Below, in pieces: positions 16,032-25,060 of a stretch of DNA of 64,000 nucleotides. Origin of the DNA: Nitrospira sp. Lineage in GTDB: Bacteria > Nitrospirota > Nitrospiria > Nitrospirales > Nitrospiraceae. The position numbers were made by a program, and so were the translations under genes. The stretch is taken from the NCBI GenBank assembly GCA_020697375.1, contig JAJFBJ010000009.1, forward strand, positions 1 through 64,000, in the 5' to 3' direction. Position 1 is the first letter of the stretch. Every line of letters starts with the position of its first letter. Below the pieces are notes generated by a model. It did no database searches. It was not told the DNA's origin and was given only the letters and a program-made list of their open reading frames with translations.

Positions 16032-16077
16032 GACGCGCCTGGCCGCTCGACGACACGGGTTGTTTTTTATTGAGGAT

Positions 16078-16581
16078 CTAGACTGTTCCAGACGGCTTCT
16101 CAGGCGTCTGGCTTCGCTCGAGCCGTATTATCTCATGCCATTCCGTGCCCTTCACCGGCTGGACTGAAAGCCGGGATCCCTTTCGAAGCAGTTCCATTCC
16201 CGCAAGGCCGGCCAGTTCGCGCAACAGATTCAACGGCAGCGCGGTTATAAATTTTCGGACGAACCGTATATCCACCACATCCCAACGAGGCCGGTTCGGA
16301 TCGCTGCCTGGATCATAGTGCGCATCCCGCTTGTCGAACTGGGTTGCGTCGGGATAGGCAGTCGTCACGACTTCGGCAATGCCAACTACGGACGGGGGAT
16401 CAGAGCTACTGTGATAGAACAAAACCTGATCGCCCACCTTCATCGCCCGCATGAAGTTGCGAGCCTGATAGTTCCGCACACCCTCCCAGGACGTCGTCTG
16501 CTTGCGCGACCGAGCGAGATCGTCGATTGAGAAAACTGTGGGTTCTGATTTCATCAACCAATACCGGCGTCCATCCGCCAT
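16078..16581 (-). CDS. EVE domain protein
   Basis: 167 residues from the ATG at 16581 (GAGGAAG 6 nt upstream); the frame is open 17 codons further. The EVE/PUA-like signature is plain: 'RYWLMKSEPTVFSIDDLAR', 'TSWEGVRNYQARNFMRAMKVGDQVLFYHSS', 'VVGIAEVV' and 'YDPGSDPNRPRWDVVDIRFV'. EVE domains are known or suggested to bind modified bases in DNA or RNA (the human THYN1 protein is one member). The gene is divergent from the YdcF-like gene with an 80-nt shared upstream region. Substrate modification here is unknown. Confidence 0.88.
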   Translation of the reverse strand: MADGRRYWLMKSEPTVFSIDDLARSRKQTTSWEGVRNYQARNFMRAMKVGDQVLFYHSSSDPPSVVGIAEVVTTAYPDATQFDKRDAHYDPGSDPNRPRWDVVDIRFVRKFITALPLNLLRELAGLAGMELLRKGSRLSVQPVKGTEWHEIIRLERSQTPEKPSGTV

Positions 16582-16661
16582 CGGTTCTTCCTCAATGCTT
16601 GGTGTCGTCGTCAGGTCGGTGTATGTTTGCAAACGGTCGATTCAGTCAATCAGGAGTATCC

Positions 16662-17474
16662 ATGGACATCACCCCTTTATGGTTCGGTGTTTACAAAGGT
16701 GCGAAATATGCGCTGTATCCGCTGTCCTGGATTATGATCGCGGGACTATTGACCTTACTAACCGCATGCCTTCCCGTGACTCCCGGGCGAACTACGTGGG
16801 TCAGGCGCTTCGCTTGCTGCACACTTTTCCTTCTGATGTTGACCGCCACACCTTTACTCTCAGCCACGTACATCGGCCTGCTCGAAGAATGGTATCCGCC
16901 GTTCCAAGCCACATCTAGCTCCAACTTCGATGCCATCGTCGTGCTGGCCGGAGGCATCGATGCCAAAGGTTCACTCCGGCCGGTCGATGACGTCTCGAAC
17001 GCTTCTCGCCAGCGTACGGCCTGCGGTGCCGACTTATGGCTACGGGGTGCCGCCCCGAAACTACTGCTCACGGGAGGAGATGCCACCGTATCCCAGGCCG
17101 GCCCCTTGGAATCTCATGAAATGAAGCGGTGGGCCATGCGTTTGAACGTGCCGGAAACGGCCATCATTGTGGAAGACAAGTCCAGGACCACCTACGAAAA
17201 CGCCGTAGAGGCTAAAGCCGCCCTCGGGTCTGGACATATCCTTCTGGTAACCGCCGCTTACCATCTTCCTCGCGCGGTGGCTTTATTCCGAAAACAGGGA
17301 TTCGTCGTGACTCCAGTCCCCTGTGGCTATGAATCAAAACATAGACCACTGCAAATTTGGGAACACCTGACCTTCGTTGACTTTCTTCCTTCATCCAAAG
17401 CCCTCGTGAGCACCACGCAGGCAATCGACGAAGTCGTCGGGATCATGGTCTATTGGATCGCCGGGAAGTTATGA
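16662..17474 (+). CDS. YdcF/DUF218 family membrane protein
   Basis: 270 residues from the ATG at 16662 (AGGAG 8 nt upstream). Two or three hydrophobic segments cover the N-terminal 85 residues, followed by the DUF218 domain: 'FDAIVVLAGG', 'LWLRGAAPKLLLTGG', 'ESHEMKRWAMRLNVPETAIIVEDKSRTTYENA' and 'HILLVTAAYHLPRAVALFRKQGF'. The family includes ElyC/SanA-like envelope biogenesis proteins in E. coli; its exact reaction is unknown. The membrane-anchored domain probably faces the periplasm. Nearest neighbours give no metabolic clue. Confidence 0.82.
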   Translation: MDITPLWFGVYKGAKYALYPLSWIMIAGLLTLLTACLPVTPGRTTWVRRFACCTLFLLMLTATPLLSATYIGLLEEWYPPFQATSSSNFDAIVVLAGGIDAKGSLRPVDDVSNASRQRTACGADLWLRGAAPKLLLTGGDATVSQAGPLESHEMKRWAMRLNVPETAIIVEDKSRTTYENAVEAKAALGSGHILLVTAAYHLPRAVALFRKQGFVVTPVPCGYESKHRPLQIWEHLTFVDFLPSSKALVSTTQAIDEVVGIMVYWIAGKL

Positions 17475-17517
17475 CATTTTACACCAGCATAACAGGACGA
17501 TTTTCCCGCGCGCCTAG

Positions 17518-17889
17518 TCAGTTGTCGGAAGGCTCTCTTTCCAGGTACTCGATGATGAACGCGTATGTCAGCTCTCGAATACGCGTTTTTGAAGAACCTG
17601 GCGGACCCACGTTGCTCTCAAGCCAGACACGTTCAGCAATCTGATTGCGCGCCTCATTGCAACGTCGCCACATTTCATGCAGGACTTCAACCGGCAAACC
17701 GACTTGCACGCCTTCCGATTCGATGCGGTCATCTAAGATGGCGAGCAAATCGGAAATGGCATGGTCCGGCTGGTACGGCGGCGCTGAAAAGCCGAAGGCC
17801 TGCTGTGTCAGAGATTCCTGCCGAGCCTGCTCGACAAGATCATGCATATACTCTTTCAGTAATCCGATGATGTGGCCGGATAAGCGCAT
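17518..17889 (-). CDS. Hypothetical protein
   Basis: 123 residues, mostly helical and charged, without cysteine pairs, signal peptide or membrane segment. Segments 'IIGLLKEYMHDLVEQARQE' and 'PVEVLHEMWRRCNEARNQIAERV' are amphipathic helices. The ATG has no strong ribosome binding site. It is convergent with the YdcF-like gene. I do not recognise the family; a small cytosolic protein is all that can be said. Confidence 0.45.
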   Translation of the reverse strand: MRLSGHIIGLLKEYMHDLVEQARQESLTQQAFGFSAPPYQPDHAISDLLAILDDRIESEGVQVGLPVEVLHEMWRRCNEARNQIAERVWLESNVGPPGSSKTRIRELTYAFIIEYLEREPSDN

Positions 17890-18044
17890 CGCGGACAGCC
17901 TATCCGCAACGTTCCTCGCGGAGCAAGCATGTTTGTGCGAGACCCCCCGTTGACCGCCGATTCGGTGATTCTCTATGATGATGGTGAAAGTGGCCGCCCA
18001 GGCGCGCTCACATAATCAGCAGCCGCAATTCGCTGTGGACAACG

Positions 18045-18839
18045 TTGAGTCACCAGACGCCCATAGAACATTTTGAAATCTCCCTCCAAACCCCGAGCGG
18101 AGAGGTCAAGACCGCAGTAGGCGTACCCACAAACTTCGTGCCGATCACATCCATCCTTCCGCTCATGCGGAGTCTGGGTGAAGAAATCCAGGGCATGGAA
18201 CAGCGTCGCCTGGCCGAAGTCGGACAGACGGTTTCTTGTCATAAGGGCTGCGCAGCCTGTTGCCGAATGCTCGTTCCGGTTTCAGCGCCGGAAGCCTTTG
18301 CGCTGGCGGATGCAATCGATCGTCTCGAACAGAATGACCGGAAAGAGATATTAAACAAACTCGACGTGGCCCGGCAAAATCTGGCCCGAGCCGGTTTGCT
18401 GAAACAGCTGTCCTCGCTTGCTGCATCGCCAGAACCAATCAGCGATGAAGCCGCTGAATCGTTGAATCGAGCCTATTACACGTTGCGCATGCCATGCCCC
18501 TTTCTAGAGAATGAGTCCTGCAGCATTTACGCCGATCGGCCCGCAGCCTGTCGCGAACTCGCCGTAATCTCGCCTGCCGCGGAGTGCCAGGACATGACCA
18601 GCAAATCGATCCTGGCCGTTCCGGTTGCCGTTCGAATCAGTACGGCCTTGAGTCTCCTCTGGTCGGAGCTGAGTGCAACTGCGCCCCGGCTTATTCCGCT
18701 TCCGCTGGCCATCGACTGGGCAAACCGCCATCGGATGGAGCAGGCCGGCCGATGGTCTGGAACGGAATTATTCGAAAAGGCCCTCGATAAAATTTGGCGA
18801 TATCTTAGTCAGGAAAAGGCCCGCAGCAGCGGACAGTAA
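18045..18839 (+). CDS. YkgJ-type cysteine cluster protein
   Basis: 264 residues starting at a TTG. 'SCHKGCAACCRMLVPVS' and later 'PCPFLENESCSIYADRPAACREL' match the CxxxCxxCC...CPFLxxxxCxIYxxRPxxCR pattern of YkgJ/UPF0153 proteins, which bind zinc or an iron-sulfur cluster. The upstream region is long and mixed, and the C-terminal 90 residues are helical with no motif. Function of the family is unknown. It precedes thrH by 45 nt on the same strand and may be co-transcribed. TTG start use and the lack of a clear ribosome binding site leave the exact start open. Confidence 0.78.
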   Translation: MSHQTPIEHFEISLQTPSGEVKTAVGVPTNFVPITSILPLMRSLGEEIQGMEQRRLAEVGQTVSCHKGCAACCRMLVPVSAPEAFALADAIDRLEQNDRKEILNKLDVARQNLARAGLLKQLSSLAASPEPISDEAAESLNRAYYTLRMPCPFLENESCSIYADRPAACRELAVISPAAECQDMTSKSILAVPVAVRISTALSLLWSELSATAPRLIPLPLAIDWANRHRMEQAGRWSGTELFEKALDKIWRYLSQEKARSSGQ

Positions 18840-18884
18840 CGTCTCTTTCCTCGCTCGCGATTCAACCATCTCAAAGGAGACTTC

Positions 18885-19505
18885 ATGCAGAATCCCGTGG
18901 TTGTCTGTCTGGATCTTGAAGGGGTGCTCGTTCCTGAAATATGGGTCAATTTTGCCGTCAAGAGCGGCGTCGACGAACTGAAAATGACCACTCGGGAAAT
19001 GCCGGACTACGATGCCCTGATGACGCGTCGATTGAGCATTCTCGAGCAGCACGGTTTCACATTAGCCGACATTCAGGCCGTCATCGATGCCATGGGTCCG
19101 CTGGAAGGCGCAGCCGACTTTATTGCCTGGCTGCGGGCACGCACGCAGGTGATCATTCTGTCCGACACGTTCTATGAATTCGCCTTACCCTTGATGCGGC
19201 AGTTGGGCTATCCGACGATTTTTTGCAATCAGCTGGAGATCGGGCCGAACGGTCGGATCGTGAATTACAAGCTTCGGCAGCCGAATCAAAAAAAACATGT
19301 CGTGGCCGCGTTAAAAGACCTGAATTTCCGCGTCATGGCAGCAGGCGATGCCTATAATGACACCGCCATGTTGGCAGAAGCCCACGCCGGGTTCTTCTTC
19401 CGTCCACCCGACCATCTTCCGAAGGAATTTCCCCAGTTTCCAGTGACGAACACCTATGCGGAACTGCAAGAACTGCTGATTCGCGCCGGTGGAGTGACGG
19501 CATAA
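18885..19505 (+). CDS. thrH: Phosphoserine phosphatase / phosphoserine-homoserine phosphotransferase ThrH
   Basis: 206 residues with the HAD-fold ThrH pattern: 'VVCLDLEGVLVPEIW' (nucleophile D in DLEG), 'VIILSDTFYEFALPLMRQLG' and 'MAAGDAYNDTAMLAEAHAGFFF'. The DLEGVL-type start is specific for ThrH rather than SerB (DFDGT). Pseudomonas ThrH hydrolyses phosphoserine and can move its phosphate to homoserine. AAGGAG lies 8 nt upstream. Serine biosynthesis is the likely main role here; the phosphotransferase activity could also feed threonine synthesis, relevant because a classical thrB was not found in the threonine cluster of this window. Confidence 0.9.
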   Translation: MQNPVVVCLDLEGVLVPEIWVNFAVKSGVDELKMTTREMPDYDALMTRRLSILEQHGFTLADIQAVIDAMGPLEGAADFIAWLRARTQVIILSDTFYEFALPLMRQLGYPTIFCNQLEIGPNGRIVNYKLRQPNQKKHVVAALKDLNFRVMAAGDAYNDTAMLAEAHAGFFFRPPDHLPKEFPQFPVTNTYAELQELLIRAGGVTA

Positions 19506-19564
19506 CAGTCCGAGTTAGAATGTAAGCCCTCCCAGTAGCCGATTCATGCTGACCGCCGGCCAGA

Positions 19565-21487
19565 CTATTCCTCATTCACCACGCTCAGCACGCGGCAGCC
19601 GTAGCGTTCCACTTTCACCTGGCCGATGCCGGCTATTTCCAGTAACGCAGCGGATGTCGCAGGCTTTCGGCTGGCGATGGTGCGAAGCGTCTTATCGTGG
19701 AAGATAACAAACGGCGCCACGCCGGCTTCTTCGGCCAGTTCCAGACGCAATCGACGAAGACGTTCAAAGAGCTGTGGGTCTACGGGGTAACTTTGACTTG
19801 CAAGACCGTACCCTGCCCGCTCGTTCCACTGCTGTGTCCGTAAGACCTCTGATGGGCATGCTTCTGTTTTTTGCCAGACCATTGGACCGGTTGCCTGCAA
19901 AATTTCCTGTCCCTGACGCGTCACATGGAGCGTGGGATACTCCAGACCTTCGACTTGGAGGTATCCTGAATCGATAAGGTCCTTCACAAGGCGCGTGAGG
20001 GATGACTTCGACCATTCTCGATAGACTCCATAATTAGGGCAACTTTCGGCGCCATACGCAAGCATAGCTTTAGAGCGGCTCCCGCGAAGCATGTCAACGA
20101 TTCGGCTGACACCGAATCGGCCCGTGCACCACGAAACCGCTGTCAAGACGGCCTTCGCGCAAGCAGCCTCATTACCCGTCGTGTTACAGGTTTGGCGATG
20201 GGTGACGCAGCGATCACAGAGACCGCAGGGTCCCTGGGCCTGCTCCGCTTCGTCGCTAAAGTAATCAAGAATAGCGAGTTGACGGCAAGTCGGCACCGAA
20301 ACATATTCGAGGAGATCCTGAAGCAATGTCTTCATTCGATCGGCTCGATCTGAACTGCCCGATTCCTTCAAGGCTTGTCGAATAAAGTATTCCTGCGTGG
20401 CCACATCCCGTTCGCAAAACAACAACACGCAGGCGGCCGGCTGTCCATCACGTCCGGCTCTTCCGACCTCTTGGTAATAGGCCTCAAGGCTCCCCGGAAT
20501 ATCGAAATGGACGACCAGCCGGACGTCTGCCTTATCTATGCCCATGCCGAACGCATTCGTCGCAGCCAACATCCGAATCGTCCCTTGACGAAACGCGTCA
20601 TGGGCCAATCGCCGTTCTTCATCCGACAGACCGGCATGGTAGTACCCAACATCCTGCGAGGACCGGCCGAGCCACGAGGCCACCTCTTCGACCGCGCGGC
20701 GCGTGGCACAGTAGACTAAGATAGTGCCTCGGTCGTAATCGCGCATGAGGCGTTCCAATGTCGCGAGTTTGTCCTGACGGGATAGGCAGGGACGGACCGA
20801 AAGGGCAAGATTGGCACGGCGAAAACCTGCAACCAATCGAAGCGGATCACGAAGCGATAATCGGTGGCATAGGTCATTTTGAACCCGCGCAGTGGCGGTC
20901 GCGGTCAGCGCGAGGCATGGCGGATTATCGAGTTCCTGGCGTAGCCGGCCGATTTTGAGATAGTCGGGCCTGAAATCATGCCCCCACTGGGAAATGCAAT
21001 GGGCTTCGTCGACCACCAGCAGGGAGACCCACAGCGACCGCAACAAGCGAAGAAACCGCTCATGCTGCATCCGTTCCGGCGCAAGGTAGAGCAGTTGAAG
21101 CCGCCGCAGCTTGAGATCGAGAACCACGCGGTCGCGATCTTGCTCCGACAGGGCTGAGTGAAACGCAGCCGCCGCAATTTTCTGCTGTCTCAAACTCTCT
21201 ACCTGGTCCTGCATTAAGGCGATGAGGGGAGAGATCACCAGGGTCAGCCCCGGCAATATCGTCGCCGGCAGTTGATAGCAAAGCGATTTCCCTTGGCCCG
21301 TCGGCATCACCGCCATTGCATCGCGCCCTGACAGCACCGCATCGATCACCTCGCGCTGACCGAATCGAAATGCAGAAAATCCAAACTGCAGGTTGAGGTG
21401 TTGAATCAAATCATCCACGACGAGAATACCTAAAATCGGGCGGTGATTGAGAGCAGGAAAGGGAGGAGTATAAGACGCCGGACTCAT
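19565..21487 (-). CDS. recQ: ATP-dependent DNA helicase RecQ
   Basis: About 640 residues from the ATG at 21487; a GTG at 21418 would start closer to the usual RecQ N-terminus, and the open frame beyond 21487 runs through a terminator and is non-coding. Helicase motifs are complete: 'FRFGQREVIDAVL' (motif 0), 'MPTGQGKSLCYQLPA' (motif I), 'DEAH', 'TATA', 'GRAGRDGQ' (motif VI). The RecQ zinc site (C-x-C-x-C-x-C, 'GPCGLCDRC'), winged helix and a C-terminal HRDC domain ('LRLELAEEAGVAPFVIFHDKTL') follow. RecQ unwinds DNA in the 3'-5' direction in recombination repair. Confidence 0.92.
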   Translation of the reverse strand: MSPASYTPPFPALNHRPILGILVVDDLIQHLNLQFGFSAFRFGQREVIDAVLSGRDAMAVMPTGQGKSLCYQLPATILPGLTLVISPLIALMQDQVESLRQQKIAAAAFHSALSEQDRDRVVLDLKLRRLQLLYLAPERMQHERFLRLLRSLWVSLLVVDEAHCISQWGHDFRPDYLKIGRLRQELDNPPCLALTATATARVQNDLCHRLSLRDPLRLVAGFRRANLALSVRPCLSRQDKLATLERLMRDYDRGTILVYCATRRAVEEVASWLGRSSQDVGYYHAGLSDEERRLAHDAFRQGTIRMLAATNAFGMGIDKADVRLVVHFDIPGSLEAYYQEVGRAGRDGQPAACVLLFCERDVATQEYFIRQALKESGSSDRADRMKTLLQDLLEYVSVPTCRQLAILDYFSDEAEQAQGPCGLCDRCVTHRQTCNTTGNEAACAKAVLTAVSWCTGRFGVSRIVDMLRGSRSKAMLAYGAESCPNYGVYREWSKSSLTRLVKDLIDSGYLQVEGLEYPTLHVTRQGQEILQATGPMVWQKTEACPSEVLRTQQWNERAGYGLASQSYPVDPQLFERLRRLRLELAEEAGVAPFVIFHDKTLRTIASRKPATSAALLEIAGIGQVKVERYGCRVLSVVNEE

Positions 21488-21536
21488 GCCGGGCAAGCCG
21501 GCTGGTCCTAAACACAGGCCTGTAGCCGGAATACAT

Positions 21537-21583
21537 TCAAACAACAGCCCCGCCGGGGATCTCCCGGCGGGGCTGTTGTTTGA
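21537..21583. terminator. Long perfect hairpin, probable bidirectional terminator
   Basis: The two arms pair perfectly over 21 bp (21537-21557 with 21563-21583) around a 5-nt GATCT loop; the core is GC-rich (CCCCGCCGGG) and the ends are T/A-rich (TGTTGTTTGA), giving a T-rich tail in both directions. It sits after the stop of the secreted-protein gene at 21634 and before recQ, both transcribed leftward, so it should terminate the former. Confidence 0.85.
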
Positions 21584-21633
21584 GCACGTAGGGAGATCGT
21601 CCCGACAGCTCACATGTCTCGTCCGATAATTAC

Positions 21634-22062
21634 CTATGGCGCGACATAACTCCCGTACTTCGGCGCCTTGTCGCAACCAGGCCCTTGATCCTGATTGGCT
21701 TGGCACAGATGGCGTAGCGCGCCCTGCGCAGACAAACGGGCTTCCTTGTGCAACCGCGCTTTGCCATAGTCCACTGCCATGTGCAATTGCCTCATGGCAG
21801 GGGCTCCGACTCCACCGGCCTGTGCCTTGCTGAGGCCGTCCTGCAATTTTGCCGTCGCACTGTCGATAACGGTGACGTCAGATCCCCAGCGCTTGGTGAC
21901 ATCGGCGGTAGTCCTTCTGCCGAGGCCTGGCGCATCGGTCAATTCGACGATGGCATCGTTCACCAATTGAATGGCATCCGCCACCTGAGCCTGCACAACC
22001 ACCGGCGCGTGAGCAAGCGCCAATGCTGCCACACCCAGCGTTACGAACATGAGTTTCTTCAT
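21634..22062 (-). CDS. Small secreted protein of unknown function
   Basis: 142 residues. A signal peptide (residues 1-25, cleavage after VVVQA) is followed by a helical protein with a heptad-like 'VADAIQLVNDAIVELTDA' region and a C-terminal 'LHMAVDYGKARLHKEARLSAQGALRHLCQAN' helix. Two cysteines (CQANQDQGPGC) near the end may form a disulfide. AAGGAGAC is 6 nt upstream of the ATG. The His/Gln-rich alternation is faintly like small metal-binding periplasmic proteins, but I would not assign a function. A strong terminator follows. Confidence 0.6.
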   Translation of the reverse strand: MKKLMFVTLGVAALALAHAPVVVQAQVADAIQLVNDAIVELTDAPGLGRRTTADVTKRWGSDVTVIDSATAKLQDGLSKAQAGGVGAPAMRQLHMAVDYGKARLHKEARLSAQGALRHLCQANQDQGPGCDKAPKYGSYVAP

Positions 22063-22171
22063 TGCGGTCTCCTTTCCTTGTCATCGTCAGGAGGAAGGCT
22101 CACTGCTATGGGCCTGATCCAGACCCGAGCCTTCACTTGCCTAACGCCTCACATTCCCGCATCACGCCCCT

Positions 22172-23860
22172 CTAGAAGTTCATCCACAGCGACATGTACG
22201 CCCAATGCTGATTGACCTGCTGGTTCAAGGTGCTGGTCAGATAGCCGCCGCTGAAAATCGTGCCGTAGGCTGCCTGGAGCGCCACTTTGCCGTCGGCAAA
22301 CATTCTGGTGTAGGCCACGTCGATTTCATCACCAATGTGTGTCTTCGTGTTATTGGGATTCGAAAACACGTAACAGCCCTGGGAGCCTCGATACCAGCAG
22401 TCCTTGGAACTGGCGAGGTTCAGATTCGTGTACCACAATTCGATATGGTCACGTGCAGAAGGACGTGCCTGTATATTGACCGACGGAGACAACATGTTCC
22501 TCCAAGCTTGCACATCCATATAGCCCATATGGATGTGGTTGGTCGGGAAGAAGTTTTCAAACGTATTGGCCGTTGAACAAGAACCGGGCGCTGCACCTGC
22601 GCCGCAGGTGTTGTTCCGGCCGTCGCCGGAGGCGTAATCGAGATTGAAGGCAATACGTGTCTTCCAGGCCGTGTCATAGAACGTATAGCCGATCCAATTT
22701 CTGGTCGCCCAGGCATTGATGTGCAAACACTTTTGTTCACCGGCGCAGGCACCGACCTGGCCCATTTGGCCGAACTGCCAAGCGATTTCATTGGAAAAAT
22801 CGAATCCGCCTTTGCGCATTTCGATCCGGTTCCCGATCATATGGCGGGTCTGGTTCGAGTGCTTCGCCGTCCCCAGTCCTTGCGCCGCGTTGTCCGCAGA
22901 GCCATAGTTATTCTTATAATACACATAGAAGGGTTCGATGATCACGCCGGGGATTGACTTGATCTGATTATAAAATATGAACATGTCGGCATCACGATTT
23001 GCATCACGGCCTCCGGTGCCGGCGATATTTGGTCCACCGCTGCCGACCGCCGCTGCCTGCCCTATGTCACTTTCCGAATTCCGGAACCAACCGAAATAAC
23101 TATCCCAAGCCTTGGTCTGATAGGCGAACATGACACCGTCATGCGAATAGCCGGTATTGGCCCAATCGAAGTGGCCGAACAGAGAATGGCTCCCGAAGAT
23201 CACATACTGTCGGCCGGCTTTCATGCTGAGACCTTGAATCCCGGCCAGATTCCGAACCAACATATAGGCGGCTCGCACGCCAAGCCGTCCTCCATTACCA
23301 CTACCAGCGTTCGCCGCGATGGAACCGTTATGAGTCAAGGGGTCGCCACCATTCCCGGCGTTGGCGGCACTACCATTGCCGCCCCACGTGGCACTGTCGA
23401 TGATTTCCATGTAAAAATTCACGTCCGGAGAAAGATCGTACCCGATACCCAACCTGACCCACTGTTGCACGAAAAAGTCGTTGCCTTTGTTACCATTGTT
23501 ATTCTGGTTAGGCGCTACTCCCCGCGCGTTCGCGCCGCCGAACGTGTTACAGGCACCACCCGCGATTATCCCCCCACCGAAGCAGGTATTGTTCCGCATT
23601 TCCGGGCGCACGCGCAGGTCGGCGCGCATCCAAAGATTCTTGATGTCGAAATTCCGGCCGATGATCGGATCGTACAGTTCGTAGGCTTCTTTCTGCGGCA
23701 TGTTGCGAGGAGGTGCGGGAAGATTCGTGATGCGCTCGCCCGGGGGGAGTTCGAATCCGGCAAAGGCCGGGACTGCCAGACACTGCAGAGCCGTAACCAT
23801 CGCAGCGCCGAAGATGGTAGCCCATCGGCCCCACCTGGTCCGTCCATGGATGCGTTTCAT
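22172..23860 (-). CDS. Alginate-export-type outer-membrane porin
   Basis: 562 residues from the ATG at 23860 (GAGGAACG 4 nt upstream). Signal peptide 1-34 ('ALQCLAVPAFAG'). The rest is an outer-membrane beta-barrel with alternating aromatic strands, 'VQQWVRLGIGYDL', 'GRQYVIFGSHSLFGHFDW', 'WDSYFGWFR', ending in a C-terminal Phe (SLWMNF) as BAM substrates do. Several Asn/Gly-rich loops (about 105-120 and 170-200) are unusually long. The family is named after AlgE, but many bacteria lacking alginate carry it, and substrate here is unknown. No linked polymer synthesis genes were seen. Confidence 0.78.
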   Translation of the reverse strand: MKRIHGRTRWGRWATIFGAAMVTALQCLAVPAFAGFELPPGERITNLPAPPRNMPQKEAYELYDPIIGRNFDIKNLWMRADLRVRPEMRNNTCFGGGIIAGGACNTFGGANARGVAPNQNNNGNKGNDFFVQQWVRLGIGYDLSPDVNFYMEIIDSATWGGNGSAANAGNGGDPLTHNGSIAANAGSGNGGRLGVRAAYMLVRNLAGIQGLSMKAGRQYVIFGSHSLFGHFDWANTGYSHDGVMFAYQTKAWDSYFGWFRNSESDIGQAAAVGSGGPNIAGTGGRDANRDADMFIFYNQIKSIPGVIIEPFYVYYKNNYGSADNAAQGLGTAKHSNQTRHMIGNRIEMRKGGFDFSNEIAWQFGQMGQVGACAGEQKCLHINAWATRNWIGYTFYDTAWKTRIAFNLDYASGDGRNNTCGAGAAPGSCSTANTFENFFPTNHIHMGYMDVQAWRNMLSPSVNIQARPSARDHIELWYTNLNLASSKDCWYRGSQGCYVFSNPNNTKTHIGDEIDVAYTRMFADGKVALQAAYGTIFSGGYLTSTLNQQVNQHWAYMSLWMNF

Positions 23861-24111
23861 AGCGTTCCTCCTGTGAATTGGATAGCGACCCCTCCTGTAC
23901 CCATGCATTCAGGGCGCTGTCTGTACATCCAACCGCTATTGCACTATGACGCCAACTCTTCTGTGTGGTTCTGGGTCGGCCAGACCCGATGGTGCCCACC
24001 ATCCGGCCTCGTCACTCGCTTCAATCCTAAAGCGAGTTCCCACACATTAAGTTCTTGTGCTTTTGACTATGGTCACCTCCCTTCACAGCCGTAGAGCCGT
24101 CACGGATGGGG

Positions 24112-24411
24112 TCAGGCCTGCTTGGGCAAGCCCGATTCTTCTACCTCACGCTCCACGCCCGATGTTGCTTGATTGATTTCTTCCTCCGCTTCCTTCATCG
24201 ATGATTCAAAATCCTGCTCCACCATCTTCATCTCCTGCTGGATCATGTTGAGTTCCGGCTCAACCGTCTTCTTCAGATCATCCGCCGTTTCCTTGAATCC
24301 CTTGACGGCCTTGCCGACCTGACGACCGATCTCGGGCAATTGCTTAGGCCCGAACAACAGGAAGGCAATCACCAAAATGATGAGAATTTCACCGGCGCCA
24401 AGACCGAACAT
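24112..24411 (-). CDS. TatA/TatB-type twin-arginine translocase subunit
   Basis: 99 residues from the ATG at 24411. 'MFGLGAGEILIILVIAFLLFGPKQLPEIGRQVGKAVKGFKETADDLKK' is the TatA/B membrane helix, FGP hinge and amphipathic helix. A long charged, likely coiled C-terminal tail (Glu/Lys-rich to residue 95) is closer to TatB length. It is the second of two Tat genes in a row; no TatC is in the window. The Tat system exports folded, often cofactor-bearing proteins. TatA versus TatB is not resolved by sequence alone. Confidence 0.85.
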   Translation of the reverse strand: MFGLGAGEILIILVIAFLLFGPKQLPEIGRQVGKAVKGFKETADDLKKTVEPELNMIQQEMKMVEQDFESSMKEAEEEINQATSGVEREVEESGLPKQA

Positions 24412-24503
24412 GGTGCTTTCTGCTGAGGCGGTTCGCTTGAAGACCGAGCGGCGACCCACAGGCCGGGTCCCGGCATTCAGTCCGCATTCTCAGTCCCCGC
24501 AAG

Positions 24504-24788
24504 TTATCCCTGCGTGGTCCGCGGCGGTGGAGCCTCACCGGCCTGTTGCGCAGGCGGCGGTGCTTGCGGCTGTCCAGCTTGCTGGATCTGTGCCGACGGC
24601 TGAGGAGGAGCGGATTCTGTTTCCGAAGCCGTGACATCAATGGCATCCGCCTCATGGACCGATTTTTTGAACCCCTTGATTGCCTTCCCTAATCCTTCAC
24701 CGAGCTGAGGAATTTTCCCCGCGCCGAAGATGATCAGCACGATGACGAGAATCAGCAACAACTCCATCCAGCCGAACGAACCAAACAT
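24504..24788 (-). CDS. tatA: TatA-type twin-arginine translocase subunit
   Basis: 94 residues. 'MFGSFGWMELLLILVIVLIIFGAGKIPQLGEGLGKAIKGFKKSVHE' shows the TatA membrane helix, FGAGKIP hinge and amphipathic helix; the tail is rich in Pro, Gln and Ala with no charge pattern. AAGGAG lies about 11 nt upstream. A perfect small hairpin (GTGCGA 24815-24820 with TCGCAC 24825-24830) just upstream could be an operator or leader hairpin. It is followed after 92 nt by a second, TatB-length paralogue in the same direction; the pair could be a TatA-TatB set split from TatC. Confidence 0.87.
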   Translation of the reverse strand: MFGSFGWMELLLILVIVLIIFGAGKIPQLGEGLGKAIKGFKKSVHEADAIDVTASETESAPPQPSAQIQQAGQPQAPPPAQQAGEAPPPRTTQG

Positions 24789-25060
24789 GGTACTGTATGC
24801 TCCTTGTTACAGCTGTGCGATTATTCGCACGACGTAAGTCCTTTTGCGTGCGATCGGCGATCAGTATCGTAGTGAGAGGCGTCTGAGATGACAGAAACTA
24901 CGGGGCCCGGTTTGATTTCTAATCTGCTGTCATGCGGAAGCAATAGACCAATCTCCATCGTAAATCGCGGGAAAGGCTATAGAATCAGAAGTGATTAGTC
25001 AAGTTCTTTCTCTGCGAAACGTCGCGCGCAGAACGCTTTCCTTCCGATTCTCACAACGAC

